The notes under the pieces: generated by a model | What the model was told of the DNA's origin: nothing | Seen by the model: only the letters and a program-made list of their open reading frames with translations | The model's database searches: none | Origin: an uncultured Acidobacteriia bacterium | GTDB taxonomy: Bacteria; Acidobacteriota; Terriglobia; Bryobacterales; Bryobacteraceae | Assembly (NCBI GenBank): GCA_903923395.1 | Contig: CAIXXM010000102.1 | Span: forward strand, 1-64,000 | DNA: 64,000 nt | Direction: 5' to 3' | Translations under genes and position numbers: made by a program | Shown here: one piece after another, positions 1 to 8,955 of the stretch | How the letters are laid out: each line of letters starts with the position of its first letter | Numbering within the stretch: position 1 is the first letter of the stretch

Positions 1-308
1 GCCTTTCAGGCGGGCGTTCCCAAACCCCAAGCAAAGCCTCTTGAAACCGCAGCCTCTCGTTCGACGCACAAGTTCGCCCGCCTTTCAGGCGGGCGTTCCC
101 AAACCCCGAGCAAAGCCTCTTGAAACCGACACCTCTCGTTCGACGCCCCTCGTTCGCCCGCCTTTCAGGCGGGCGTTCCCAAACCCCGAGCAAAGCCCCT
201 TGAAACCGACACCTCTCGTTCGACGCCCTCGTTCGCCCGCCTTCCAGGCGGGCGTCCCCAAACCCCAAGCAAAGCCTCTTGAAACCGCAGCCTCTCGTTC
301 GCCCAAAC
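1..308. repeat. Tandem repeat, ~79-80 bp unit, about 4 copies, possibly continuing beyond the left edge; each unit carries a perfect hairpin CGCCCGCCT-TTC-AGGCGGGCG
   Basis: Unit starts (gcctttcaggcgggcg) at about 1, 80, 160 and 239; shared text 'gttcccaaaccccRagcaaagcctcttgaaaccg'. Confidence 0.93.
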
Positions 309-328
309 CCTGAGCTACTAACCCCCAA

Positions 329-1651
329 ATGAAAACCACCACCATCCTAACCACCCTCATCCTGACCGCTACGCTCCTCCAAGCCGCCGACCCCATCCAG
401 GTCCGCTTCCAGGAAACGCCGGACCTTTTCCCCAACCCCGGCCAGGGCTGGCTCTGCGGCCCTGGCAACCAACCCACACGCTTCCCCTGCTCCGTCGTCT
501 ACTTCCGGTTTGACTGGGTCGATGTCGAACCAGAAGAAGGCCACTTCAACTGGAACTTCATAGACTCCCGCATCGCCGCCGCCAAGGCCAAAGGCCAGAC
601 GGTCGCCTTCCGCGTCATGACGGCCAACGCCCACAGCAAAGGCTTCTACACCTCCCCCAAATGGCTCTTTGACGCGGGCTGCAAGGGCTACGAAACCTCG
701 GCCGGCGGCGATGGCTACACCGGCGGCAAACCCATGCCCCGCATCGAACCCGATTACGCCGACCCCGTCTATCTCACCAAACACGCCAACTTCCTCCGCG
801 AGTTAGGCAAACGCTACGATGGCAACCCGGACGTCGAGTTCCTCGATATCGGCTCTTACGGTATCTGGGGCGAATGGCACACCCCGCATCCGGTAAGTTG
901 GGACGTCCGCCGCCAAATCCTGGACATGTACTTCAGCGCCTTCCACAAGACCCCTCTCGCGACCATGTCCGATGACGCCGAAGCGATGGCTTACACGCTA
1001 CCCCGCGGAGCCGGTTACCGCCGGGATGGCGTTGGTTCCCCCTGGCATGAACAGAACTGGATCGGATCCCCCAAATACAAGCAGGTACCCGGTTTCGCCG
1101 ACGCCTGGAAGACTCGCCCGGTGATCTTCGAATGGTACGGCGATTACGCCTATATGGAGCAGAAGGGCTGGTCTTTCGACAAAGCCATCGACTTCCTGCT
1201 CAACAACCACGTGACCCTGCTGAATGACAACATCGGCAAGGTCCCGGAGTCCGCCATGCCCAAGCTCCAGGAACTCGCCCGCCGCGCCGGATACCGCTTC
1301 GTTCTCCGTGATGTTACCCACCAACCCACCGTCCACCCGGGCGCGAAGTTGAAGGTGGAGATGAACTGGACAAACACCGGAGTCAACCGCCTGCTCCGCC
1401 CGTACCCTTTGGAACTCTATCTCCTCGACGTCAAAGGAGCCACCGTCAGAGTAAGTGACCTCCCCACAACCTGGCTCCCCGGCAACAAGACCGTAACTGC
1501 AGAGCTCCCCATCCCCCCTGGTACGAAACCCGGCACTTACACCCTGGCTCTGGCAATCGTGGACGCCGACGGCAAACCCGCCATCCAACTCGCTATCGAC
1601 GCCCCCCAAACCAACCGCCTCTACCGCATCAGCAAGGTCACTGTGGACTAG
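329..1651 (+). CDS. Secreted DUF4832-like / glycoside-hydrolase-like (TIM-barrel) protein
   Basis: 440 aa ORF with signal peptide; NPGQGW start, IGSYGIWGEWH motif, C-terminal 'GYRFVLRDVTHQPTVHPGAKLKVEMNWTNTG' typical of DUF4832. Confidence 0.75.
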   Translation: MKTTTILTTLILTATLLQAADPIQVRFQETPDLFPNPGQGWLCGPGNQPTRFPCSVVYFRFDWVDVEPEEGHFNWNFIDSRIAAAKAKGQTVAFRVMTANAHSKGFYTSPKWLFDAGCKGYETSAGGDGYTGGKPMPRIEPDYADPVYLTKHANFLRELGKRYDGNPDVEFLDIGSYGIWGEWHTPHPVSWDVRRQILDMYFSAFHKTPLATMSDDAEAMAYTLPRGAGYRRDGVGSPWHEQNWIGSPKYKQVPGFADAWKTRPVIFEWYGDYAYMEQKGWSFDKAIDFLLNNHVTLLNDNIGKVPESAMPKLQELARRAGYRFVLRDVTHQPTVHPGAKLKVEMNWTNTGVNRLLRPYPLELYLLDVKGATVRVSDLPTTWLPGNKTVTAELPIPPGTKPGTYTLALAIVDADGKPAIQLAIDAPQTNRLYRISKVTVD

Positions 1652-2661
1652 CGAAACGGCACCCGGAAACTTAAGCCGGTCGTCGGAACCCCTCGTTGAA
1701 CAGTGATAGCCGTCGCGAACTTCATGTCCCCTGGATAATAGAAGACAATCTGCTGCGAGTAACGGTTCACAGGAACCTCGATCTTAGCCCGAAGGTAATA
1801 ACGTCCGGACCGTACATTCTTAATTTCGAAGCTACCATCCTCCTTTGTACAGGAGTGTGAGCCACTATCAGGATCACTCTTCAGGCGAATCAGTTGCATG
1901 CAAAAGCCCTGAAGCGGGGTCCCGTTCATATTGGTTACTTTGCCAGCGACAATGGTGTCCTCAGATAGAAAGAAGTTAACGCTGGCCGAGCCCTTCGCGG
2001 GAAGCTGGATCGTAGCGCGATCTTTACCTCCCTTTCCAATTCCATAAGTGCTGACATAGTCGGCTGCGAAGCCGGGAGGCATCTTCATCTGGACCGTATA
2101 GTCCCCGGGAGGGAGACCAACGATCTGATAGGCGCCGCTTCGATTGGTAAGGGTGCGGTGGACAATCTGATTCCGTCCTGAGGCCTCGACCGTAACTCCC
2201 GGCAATCCCGTCTCCGTTGCTCCATCCATTAAGCCGACCGTTCCTGAAATGACTGTTGCGGCTGCACTGCCAGGCAGACCATGTAAGAACAGTAAAGCTT
2301 CTCCCGATGGTTCCGCGCTGTCTATGGTTCTGGTGCAGAGTTGCAGATAGTATTGCCCTGGCTTTCCAATCTCGAGATAAAAGACATGACGCTCCGCGGC
2401 TTTCAGCCCGAGTGAGCAGTCGTTGCCACCGTCCGCAAGATCCATCAACTGCCCCTTAGTGACCCCCTTGAACGCCTCATCCACGCGCACACGGACCTGT
2501 ACGCCATGGATACTGTCATCTGGCCGCACCGACACGACTGTTCCCACAAACACCGCAGGGGCTTCCTGCCAAGCCGACTTCACCGTTGGCCAAGGTCCAC
2601 CGCAACTACACCCCAACAAAGGCGCGGCGGTGACCAGCCAAACCACAAGCCCTTTGATCAC
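1648..2661 (-). CDS. Secreted protein with NTR/TIMP-like N-terminal Cys domain and carboxypeptidase-regulatory-like domain(s)
   Basis: 337 aa; 'LLGCSCGGPWPTVKSAWQEAPAVFVGTV', 'GVTVEASGRNQIVHRTLTNRSGAYQIVGLPPGDYTVQ'. Confidence 0.7.
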   Translation of the reverse strand: MIKGLVVWLVTAAPLLGCSCGGPWPTVKSAWQEAPAVFVGTVVSVRPDDSIHGVQVRVRVDEAFKGVTKGQLMDLADGGNDCSLGLKAAERHVFYLEIGKPGQYYLQLCTRTIDSAEPSGEALLFLHGLPGSAAATVISGTVGLMDGATETGLPGVTVEASGRNQIVHRTLTNRSGAYQIVGLPPGDYTVQMKMPPGFAADYVSTYGIGKGGKDRATIQLPAKGSASVNFFLSEDTIVAGKVTNMNGTPLQGFCMQLIRLKSDPDSGSHSCTKEDGSFEIKNVRSGRYYLRAKIEVPVNRYSQQIVFYYPGDMKFATAITVQRGVPTTGLSFRVPFR

Positions 2662-4037
2662 TGCCGGCCCACCCGTACCTTATCGCAAGAGGGAATCGTC
2701 AGTTTTAGCTCCAATCCCTGATACGACTGATCCGTCTTCAACTCGACCGGTACAGTCTCAAACTGCCGGAACGCGCCCGTCATCCGGGGCAAGGGCTGAA
2801 ATTGGGGGCACGCTTTCACGTCCCGGTCAAACAGAAGTATCGATCCCTTCAGTACCCCCGTCACGGAGGGCTCTGCCGAAATGACAAAGCTGCCATCGGC
2901 CTTCAACTCTCCGCTGTCTTCATAACCCATCTCCGCAACAGAGAACCGGACTGACCCCTCGGCGACTGGCTTCCCGTCGGCATACAGCACCCTTCCGGAC
3001 AATACACGTCTCTCCTTGCCATCCGGAATATGAATCGTCAAATCCGCCCCCGCCATGCCCCGGTCAATGGAAACCGGAATCGCCTTCCTGATATCCCGCA
3101 CTCCGGGGTAATACACAGTAGACTTGGACGTTTGCCCATTTACTCTGACCTTGTCATCCGCCTTGAGTAGATATGTGCCGGCGGGTGCGGCTTCGATCTG
3201 GAAACGTCCTCCAGCCTTCGTACAGCCGAACTGTCTACCCACGCGCTCTGTTTGCCCAACCCGTTGGAGGTCTACGCAGAGATCCTCGACAGGAGTGCCC
3301 CGCAGATCCATGACATGCCCGGACACCAGGGTGTCCTCCTTCAGTAGATAGTCCATGCCCGTCGATCCCTTCTCAGAAAGGTTGATGTAGCCCGGCTCCG
3401 GCCCGAACCAATGAGGAAGCGCTAAGTTGAGCTTATAACCCACTGGCATTTTGAGCCGGATCTGATAGCGCCCCGGAGCGAGGCCATAGATTTCGTAAAC
3501 CCCGCTCCCATTCGTCTTGACCGTTTGGACTTGCCGGCCTTTGTCTTCGATCTCGACTTCAGCGCCCGCTAATCCCTTCCATCCCGCCGTTTCTGCCGGA
3601 TAGGTAACCTCTCCAGAGACCCGGGTCAAATTCGCCGAGGCTGGCAACGCACGCAGGAATAGCAGTGCGTCACCTTCGGGGTCCGCACTGTCTATAGATC
3701 GGTTGCAGGGCTCGATCCCCAAGTCACCGTCGGGAACGGGCCGGAGGTAGTAAACGTTGCGCTTCCCTGTGCTGGTCTTGAAGGCGCAACTATCTCCTCC
3801 TTCCTTCAGCACAATCACCTGATCTTTCGTGACTCCCTTGAACGCCTCGTCCACACGGATGTGGATGACCTGCCGCTCGAACATCGCAGCGTTATCCGGT
3901 TCAGCCGCGACGACTGTACCCAGAAAAACAGCCGGGGCCTGCTGCCATGCAGCCTTCACATCCGGCCCCATGCCACCGCAACCGCAGGCCCACAAAGGAG
4001 TCGAAATCACCATGCAAAGCAGGAACCGCACAATCAT
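2658..4037 (-). CDS. Paralogue of the preceding protein, with NTR/TIMP-like N-terminus and carboxypeptidase-regulatory-like domains
   Basis: 459 aa; 'WACGCGGMGPDVKAAWQQAPAVFLGTVV'; 4-nt ATGA overlap with the 1648..2661 gene. Confidence 0.7.
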   Translation of the reverse strand: MIVRFLLCMVISTPLWACGCGGMGPDVKAAWQQAPAVFLGTVVAAEPDNAAMFERQVIHIRVDEAFKGVTKDQVIVLKEGGDSCAFKTSTGKRNVYYLRPVPDGDLGIEPCNRSIDSADPEGDALLFLRALPASANLTRVSGEVTYPAETAGWKGLAGAEVEIEDKGRQVQTVKTNGSGVYEIYGLAPGRYQIRLKMPVGYKLNLALPHWFGPEPGYINLSEKGSTGMDYLLKEDTLVSGHVMDLRGTPVEDLCVDLQRVGQTERVGRQFGCTKAGGRFQIEAAPAGTYLLKADDKVRVNGQTSKSTVYYPGVRDIRKAIPVSIDRGMAGADLTIHIPDGKERRVLSGRVLYADGKPVAEGSVRFSVAEMGYEDSGELKADGSFVISAEPSVTGVLKGSILLFDRDVKACPQFQPLPRMTGAFRQFETVPVELKTDQSYQGLELKLTIPSCDKVRVGRQ

Positions 4038-4058
4038 TCCTGCAAGATTACCGCAATT

Positions 4059-5657
4059 TTACTTCACCGTCGGATACTTGATCCCTAACTGCTCCAGATA
4101 CGTATCGTATTTGGACGGGTCATAATACATCTTCTTCATCTCCGGCCGGTACTGATCCATGATCTTCTTGTTCAGGAACAGTGCCGGCGTATCCTGCGGA
4201 CGGATCAGCGGAATGTACTTCGTATCCTTGGTCTGCACGTTCTTGAAGTAATCCCACGCCTGCGTGACCACTTCCGGATGCAGCAGGATATCGAGCATCG
4301 TCATGGCCTGCACCTTCGCCCCAGCCACAACACCCTTGTGTGCAATCGGAGTGGCCATGGCAATCGCGTTCGCCCAATTATGTCCCGGCGTTCCGGAGAT
4401 ATTCGCCGGATACCGCAGCACCACGGTCGGTACATTCCAGGAGATATCGCCGATATCATCGGAACCGCCGCCTGTCGGGCCAACACCATACTCGCCTTCT
4501 GTCTCCACGCGCGGCGCGCGCAGCGGGTCAATGGTTGTCGCCAAACCCTTCTCCGGCTGCCCCAGTTCCTTCTGCAAAGCCTTCGCCAGCTTCTGGTCAT
4601 CCGCCGACCAAGTTGGCAGCCCCACGGTCTTGATATTTGCGTAAGTCAGTTCGGCAATGGTCTTGTTAAAGTGCCCCGGCCACGCGGAGCCAAGTAAGCG
4701 GCTCTCCACCGTGGTATCCGTCATCAGCGTGGCACCTTTCGCCATGTTATCCCCGGTCTTCCAGAGTTCCATGATGTGCGGATAGTCAGCCTCGCGGAAG
4801 TAATACCAGACGGAAGCGCTTTGCGGCACCACGTTGGGCTGATCGCCGCCATCGGTAATCACATAGTGCGAACGCTGCGCCAGCCGCAGATGTTCGCGCT
4901 TGAAGTTCCAGCCCACATCCATCAGCTCCACGGCGTCAAGCGCGCTCTTGCCGCGCCAGGGTGCACCGGCAGCGTGGGCACTTTCGCCTTTGAAGTGGTA
5001 CTCAATCGAAACCAGTCCGTTGCCGGGTGCCGGTCCACAGGAGATACCGAAGTTATTGGCCACGTGCGTGAACAAGACCACGTCCACATCCTTGAACAAT
5101 CCCGCCCGCACGTAGTAAGCCTTCGTGCCGACTTCTTCTTCTGCCACACCCGGCCAGATCTTGATGGTGCCCTTGATGTGCTCGCGTTCCATCAGCTGCT
5201 TCACCGCCAGCGCCGCCGTGATGTTCAGCGGCACACCGGAGTTATGGCCTTCCCCATGTCCCGGTGCACCCGTAATCAGGGGGTCGTGATAGGCCACACC
5301 CGGCTTCTGCGATGCCTGCGGAATGCAGTCAATATCGGAACCCAGCGCGATAACCGGTTTACCGCTGCCCCATGTCGCCATCCAGGCCGTGGGGATGCCG
5401 GCAACGCCGCGCTCGATGGTGAATCCGTTCTTCTCCAGAATCGCCGTCAGATACTTGGAGGTCTCATACTCCTGAAAGCCGAGTTCGCCGAAGCTGAAGA
5501 CGGAATCCACCATCACCTGCGTCTGCTTCGCCATGCCCTGCACGGCACCGGCGAGGTCAGACTTCATCGCCGCCTCTTTGGCGGATGGCGTCTGGGCAAA
5601 CGCCGCAACGCCTGAGAAAATCAATACAGCCAACAGCTTCTGTCGCATCTCGTTCAA
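4059..5657 (-). CDS. M20-family amidohydrolase/peptidase (AbgB-like), exported
   Basis: 532 aa; signal peptide; 'ALGSDIDCIPQ...GHGEGHNSGVPLN', 'AEEEVGTKAYYVRAGLF', 'GGSDDIGDISWNVPTV'. Confidence 0.85.
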   Translation of the reverse strand: MNEMRQKLLAVLIFSGVAAFAQTPSAKEAAMKSDLAGAVQGMAKQTQVMVDSVFSFGELGFQEYETSKYLTAILEKNGFTIERGVAGIPTAWMATWGSGKPVIALGSDIDCIPQASQKPGVAYHDPLITGAPGHGEGHNSGVPLNITAALAVKQLMEREHIKGTIKIWPGVAEEEVGTKAYYVRAGLFKDVDVVLFTHVANNFGISCGPAPGNGLVSIEYHFKGESAHAAGAPWRGKSALDAVELMDVGWNFKREHLRLAQRSHYVITDGGDQPNVVPQSASVWYYFREADYPHIMELWKTGDNMAKGATLMTDTTVESRLLGSAWPGHFNKTIAELTYANIKTVGLPTWSADDQKLAKALQKELGQPEKGLATTIDPLRAPRVETEGEYGVGPTGGGSDDIGDISWNVPTVVLRYPANISGTPGHNWANAIAMATPIAHKGVVAGAKVQAMTMLDILLHPEVVTQAWDYFKNVQTKDTKYIPLIRPQDTPALFLNKKIMDQYRPEMKKMYYDPSKYDTYLEQLGIKYPTVK

Positions 5658-5756
5658 TGGACCTCTTGGAATGGATTTTGGCTCTCAGACGTTGAGAAGA
5701 ACCGGCAAGGGTGGAAAGGCAGATTATATAGTAGTTGCTTCCCCAGGGTCACAAAT

Positions 5757-7382
5757 ATGAACCGCAGAGACTTTGTCAAAATCACAGCCACCGGCCTCGC
5801 TGCCGGAGCCGGCGCGGCAGCACCGGCGAAGAACCGCCCGAACATCATCGTCATCCTTGCTGATGACATGGGCTTCAGTGATCTCGGTTGCTATGGCGGT
5901 GAGATCGCCACTCCGAATATCGACCGCTTGGCCAGTTCCGGGGTGCGCTTCACGCACTTCCGCAACACCGCGCGGTGTTGCCCCAGTCGCACGAGTCTGC
6001 TCACCGGCCTCTATGCGCACCAAGCTGGCGTGGGCCACATGGTGAATCCGAGGCCCAACCTGCCGGGCTATGCGGGGGACCTCAACAACAAGTGCGTCAC
6101 CGTGGCACAGGTGTTGCAGAAGGCTGGCTACCAGACCATGATGGCGGGCAAGTGGCATGTGACTCCGCCGAACAAAGGCAAGGATAACTGGCCTCTGCAG
6201 CGCGGGTTCGACAAGTATTACGGCATCATTGGCGGCGCGGCCAGTTACTACCAGCCCATGACGCTGACGCGGGACAACACACCCATCGAAGCCGAGGGCA
6301 AAGACTACTACCTGACGGACGCCATCGGCAAGAACTCCTGCCAGTACATTGAAGCGGCTGCCAAGAGCGACAAGCCCTTCTTCCTCTACACCGCATTCAC
6401 TGCACCACACTGGCCGCTGCATGCTTTTGAGAGCGACATTGCCAAGTACAAGGGCAAGTACGCGGGGGGCTGGGATCAGTTGCGCGAAGAGCGCCACAAG
6501 CGCCAGATCAAGATGGGCATCGTGGATGCGAAGTGGGGCATTACGCCGCGTGATGAAGATATCCCTGCATGGAAGGACGCGCAGGATAAAGAGTGGTACC
6601 AGCGGCGCATGGAAGTCTACGCAGCACAGATTGACCGTATGGATCAGAACATCGGCCGCATGCTTGAGACTCTCAAGAAGTCGGGCAAGGAAGAGAACAC
6701 CCTCATCATGATTCTGGCCGACAATGGCGGCTGCGCGGAAGAGCAGACTATCGGCAAGAGGTATGCCAACGCACCGGCAAAGACGGTGGACGGGCGCGAT
6801 GTGAAGTTCGGCAACATGCATGATGTGATGCCCGGGCCGGATGATACTTTTGCCAGTTATGGCATCGCGTGGGCCAATGCGTCCAATACGCCGTTCCGCC
6901 GTTACAAGCATTGGGTCCATGAAGGTGGCATTGCCTCGCCACTGATTGCCCACTGGCCCAAAGGCATCCAGAAACCAGGCACCATCACACATGAGAACGG
7001 CCACGTCATCGATATCATGGCAACCTGCGTGGACCTTGCCGGAGCCACTTATCCCGGTACACCCATTCTGCCCTTTGAAGGGAAGAGCCTGGTGCCTGCC
7101 TTCAACGGCAAGAAGATCCAGCGCACCGATGCGATTTACTGGGAGCACGAAGGCAACCGCGCGGTGATCGATGGCAAGTACAAGGTGGTCTCACGCTACC
7201 CGGATAAGTGGGAAATGTATGATCTGGAGGCTGACCGTTGCGAGATGCATGATATCTCGGCCTCTGACCCGAAGCGCTTTGCCAGCATGACGGCGCGTTA
7301 TGATGCCTGGGCCAAGCGCTGCACCGTGGAGCCCTGGGAGAAGATCAGCAAGATCAAGGCTGCCGAGACTACAGCAGACTAA
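5757..7382 (+). CDS. Type I (formylglycine-dependent) sulfatase, Tat-type signal
   Basis: 541 aa; RRDFVK Tat motif; 'NIIVILADDMGFSDLGCYGGEI'; C-x-P-S-R motif 'ARCCPSRTSLLTG'. Confidence 0.93.
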   Translation: MNRRDFVKITATGLAAGAGAAAPAKNRPNIIVILADDMGFSDLGCYGGEIATPNIDRLASSGVRFTHFRNTARCCPSRTSLLTGLYAHQAGVGHMVNPRPNLPGYAGDLNNKCVTVAQVLQKAGYQTMMAGKWHVTPPNKGKDNWPLQRGFDKYYGIIGGAASYYQPMTLTRDNTPIEAEGKDYYLTDAIGKNSCQYIEAAAKSDKPFFLYTAFTAPHWPLHAFESDIAKYKGKYAGGWDQLREERHKRQIKMGIVDAKWGITPRDEDIPAWKDAQDKEWYQRRMEVYAAQIDRMDQNIGRMLETLKKSGKEENTLIMILADNGGCAEEQTIGKRYANAPAKTVDGRDVKFGNMHDVMPGPDDTFASYGIAWANASNTPFRRYKHWVHEGGIASPLIAHWPKGIQKPGTITHENGHVIDIMATCVDLAGATYPGTPILPFEGKSLVPAFNGKKIQRTDAIYWEHEGNRAVIDGKYKVVSRYPDKWEMYDLEADRCEMHDISASDPKRFASMTARYDAWAKRCTVEPWEKISKIKAAETTAD

Positions 7383-8380
7383 CTTCCCGACCAGTAACCG
7401 GAGCGCGTCCGCACCCGCAGGCCGCTCCGGCCCTTGACTTCGATCCGCAGGGTGTGGAAGCCCGGAGTGTCCACGCCTTTCGGCTGAAAGGTTACAAAGT
7501 ACTTCCGGTGCATGTCCGCCGCTGCTTCCTGTAACATCGCTTCAAGTTTCGCTTTGGTAGCGAACGTGAACTTGCGCCCTCCGGTGGCTGATGTCAAGGG
7601 CCCCGCGACGTCCCGCTCCGCCAGTTTCATCAATCCACCGATGAGGCTGCCGCCATCGGAATCCGGTGGCGTGATATCGAGTTCATGGCCGGAGGGGAAC
7701 TTATGATCTGCCTTCTCTTCATCGCTCATACGGTCCCAAACTGTTTTCCGCTTGGTGGTGAAGGGTGCAAGGAAGGCTGAAAAATCAAGCCAGTAGATTT
7801 CAACGTTGGCCGCTTGCGCAAGGTGCTTTACTTCTTCCACGCTCTTGCCGCTGACCATCTCTTTCCCCTGGGACAACATGACGATGACGCGGCGGCTCTT
7901 GCCCTCCTCGGCGGACAGCATTCTGACGGCTTCCCCGGCGGTTTCCACGGGTGCGAAACCATGTTCTTCCAGGTGCAGGTGATGCAGCGCATAGGTCAGT
8001 TTTGAGGAGTCATCGGTGAAGCCTTGCAGCAGTTTCGCATGGGCGGCAAAACCAAGAAGTGCCACTTTACCGCCTTCACCTGCCACGGCATCTGAGAGGA
8101 TTGTTCCGATATCCCGCACCTTATCCAGCATGGGTTGAGAAACAAGGTTCTCCTGTATCGCAACCACTACGGAGAGCGGCTCGCCGAGAGTGGTGAGTTC
8201 GAAAGCCTGCGGAATACCGTTGTCGAGAACGCGGAGGTAGTCCGCCGTAAGCCCATCCACCGGACGGCCTTGTGCATCTGTCACTGTGAGGGGCGCAACA
8301 ACCAGTGGCACACTGGTTTTGAACTGGGCATCCGCCGTCAGAGCGATCAGCAGGATGGCCGCGAGGCGCTGTTGAACCAT
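7379..8380 (-). CDS. VWFA-related acidobacterial domain protein
   Basis: 333 aa; 'PLTVTDAQGRPVDGLTADYLRVLDNGIPQAF', 'KYFVTFQPKGVDTPGFHTLRIEVKGRSGLRVRTRSGYW'. Confidence 0.75.
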   Translation of the reverse strand: MVQQRLAAILLIALTADAQFKTSVPLVVAPLTVTDAQGRPVDGLTADYLRVLDNGIPQAFELTTLGEPLSVVVAIQENLVSQPMLDKVRDIGTILSDAVAGEGGKVALLGFAAHAKLLQGFTDDSSKLTYALHHLHLEEHGFAPVETAGEAVRMLSAEEGKSRRVIVMLSQGKEMVSGKSVEEVKHLAQAANVEIYWLDFSAFLAPFTTKRKTVWDRMSDEEKADHKFPSGHELDITPPDSDGGSLIGGLMKLAERDVAGPLTSATGGRKFTFATKAKLEAMLQEAAADMHRKYFVTFQPKGVDTPGFHTLRIEVKGRSGLRVRTRSGYWSGS

Positions 8381-8483
8381 AGGGCTATGGGAGCACGTGC
8401 GTGACCAGGGCGCAAGTTGCAGGGAATATTGGGCAGTTGCTGTGCGCTGCTGTCACGGGTGTGCGGGAGAGTAAGCTGGACTC

Positions 8484-8915
8484 ATGAAGCTTCCTGTTCT
8501 TCTTGCACTTGTCACCGCGCTCTTTGCTGCGGATGTTGTGATTCCGCCCGCCGCGCAGATGCAGCCCGCGGAGTTGGCGAAGGATCTGAAAACGCCGCTG
8601 GTTCTGCACGTGGGATTTCCGGTACTGTATAAGTCCGTACATATACAAGGCACTGCTTACGCCGGGCCGGGCAGCAAAACAGAGGGGCTGGAGGAACTGA
8701 AGAAAGCGGTTGCTGGCCAGCCGCTGGACCGTGCCATCGTGATTTACTGCGGCTGCTGCCCGTGGGATAAGTGTCCAAATGTGAAACCGGCCTTTGCTGC
8801 CTTGAAAGCGATGGGCTTCAAGAATGTGAAGGCAGTGGTGATTCCAGAGAACCTGAAGACAGACTGGATCGACAAGGGCTATCCCACGGACCGCCGTGCT
8901 CCTACAGCGCAGTAG
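8484..8915 (+). CDS. Small exported rhodanese-like protein
   Basis: 143 aa; signal peptide; 'AIVIYCGCCPWDKCPNVKPAFAALKAMGFKNVKAVVIP'. Confidence 0.7.
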   Translation: MKLPVLLALVTALFAADVVIPPAAQMQPAELAKDLKTPLVLHVGFPVLYKSVHIQGTAYAGPGSKTEGLEELKKAVAGQPLDRAIVIYCGCCPWDKCPNVKPAFAALKAMGFKNVKAVVIPENLKTDWIDKGYPTDRRAPTAQ

Positions 8916-8955
8916 GACCTTGATAAACTGAGCGGCTTGCAGTAGAGGAGGTCCC

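Noticed and set aside
41-313. 90-aa plus ORF and 130-aa minus ORF across the left-edge repeats
   Set aside because: Coding appearance comes from the tandem repeat and high GC; no start context or domain.
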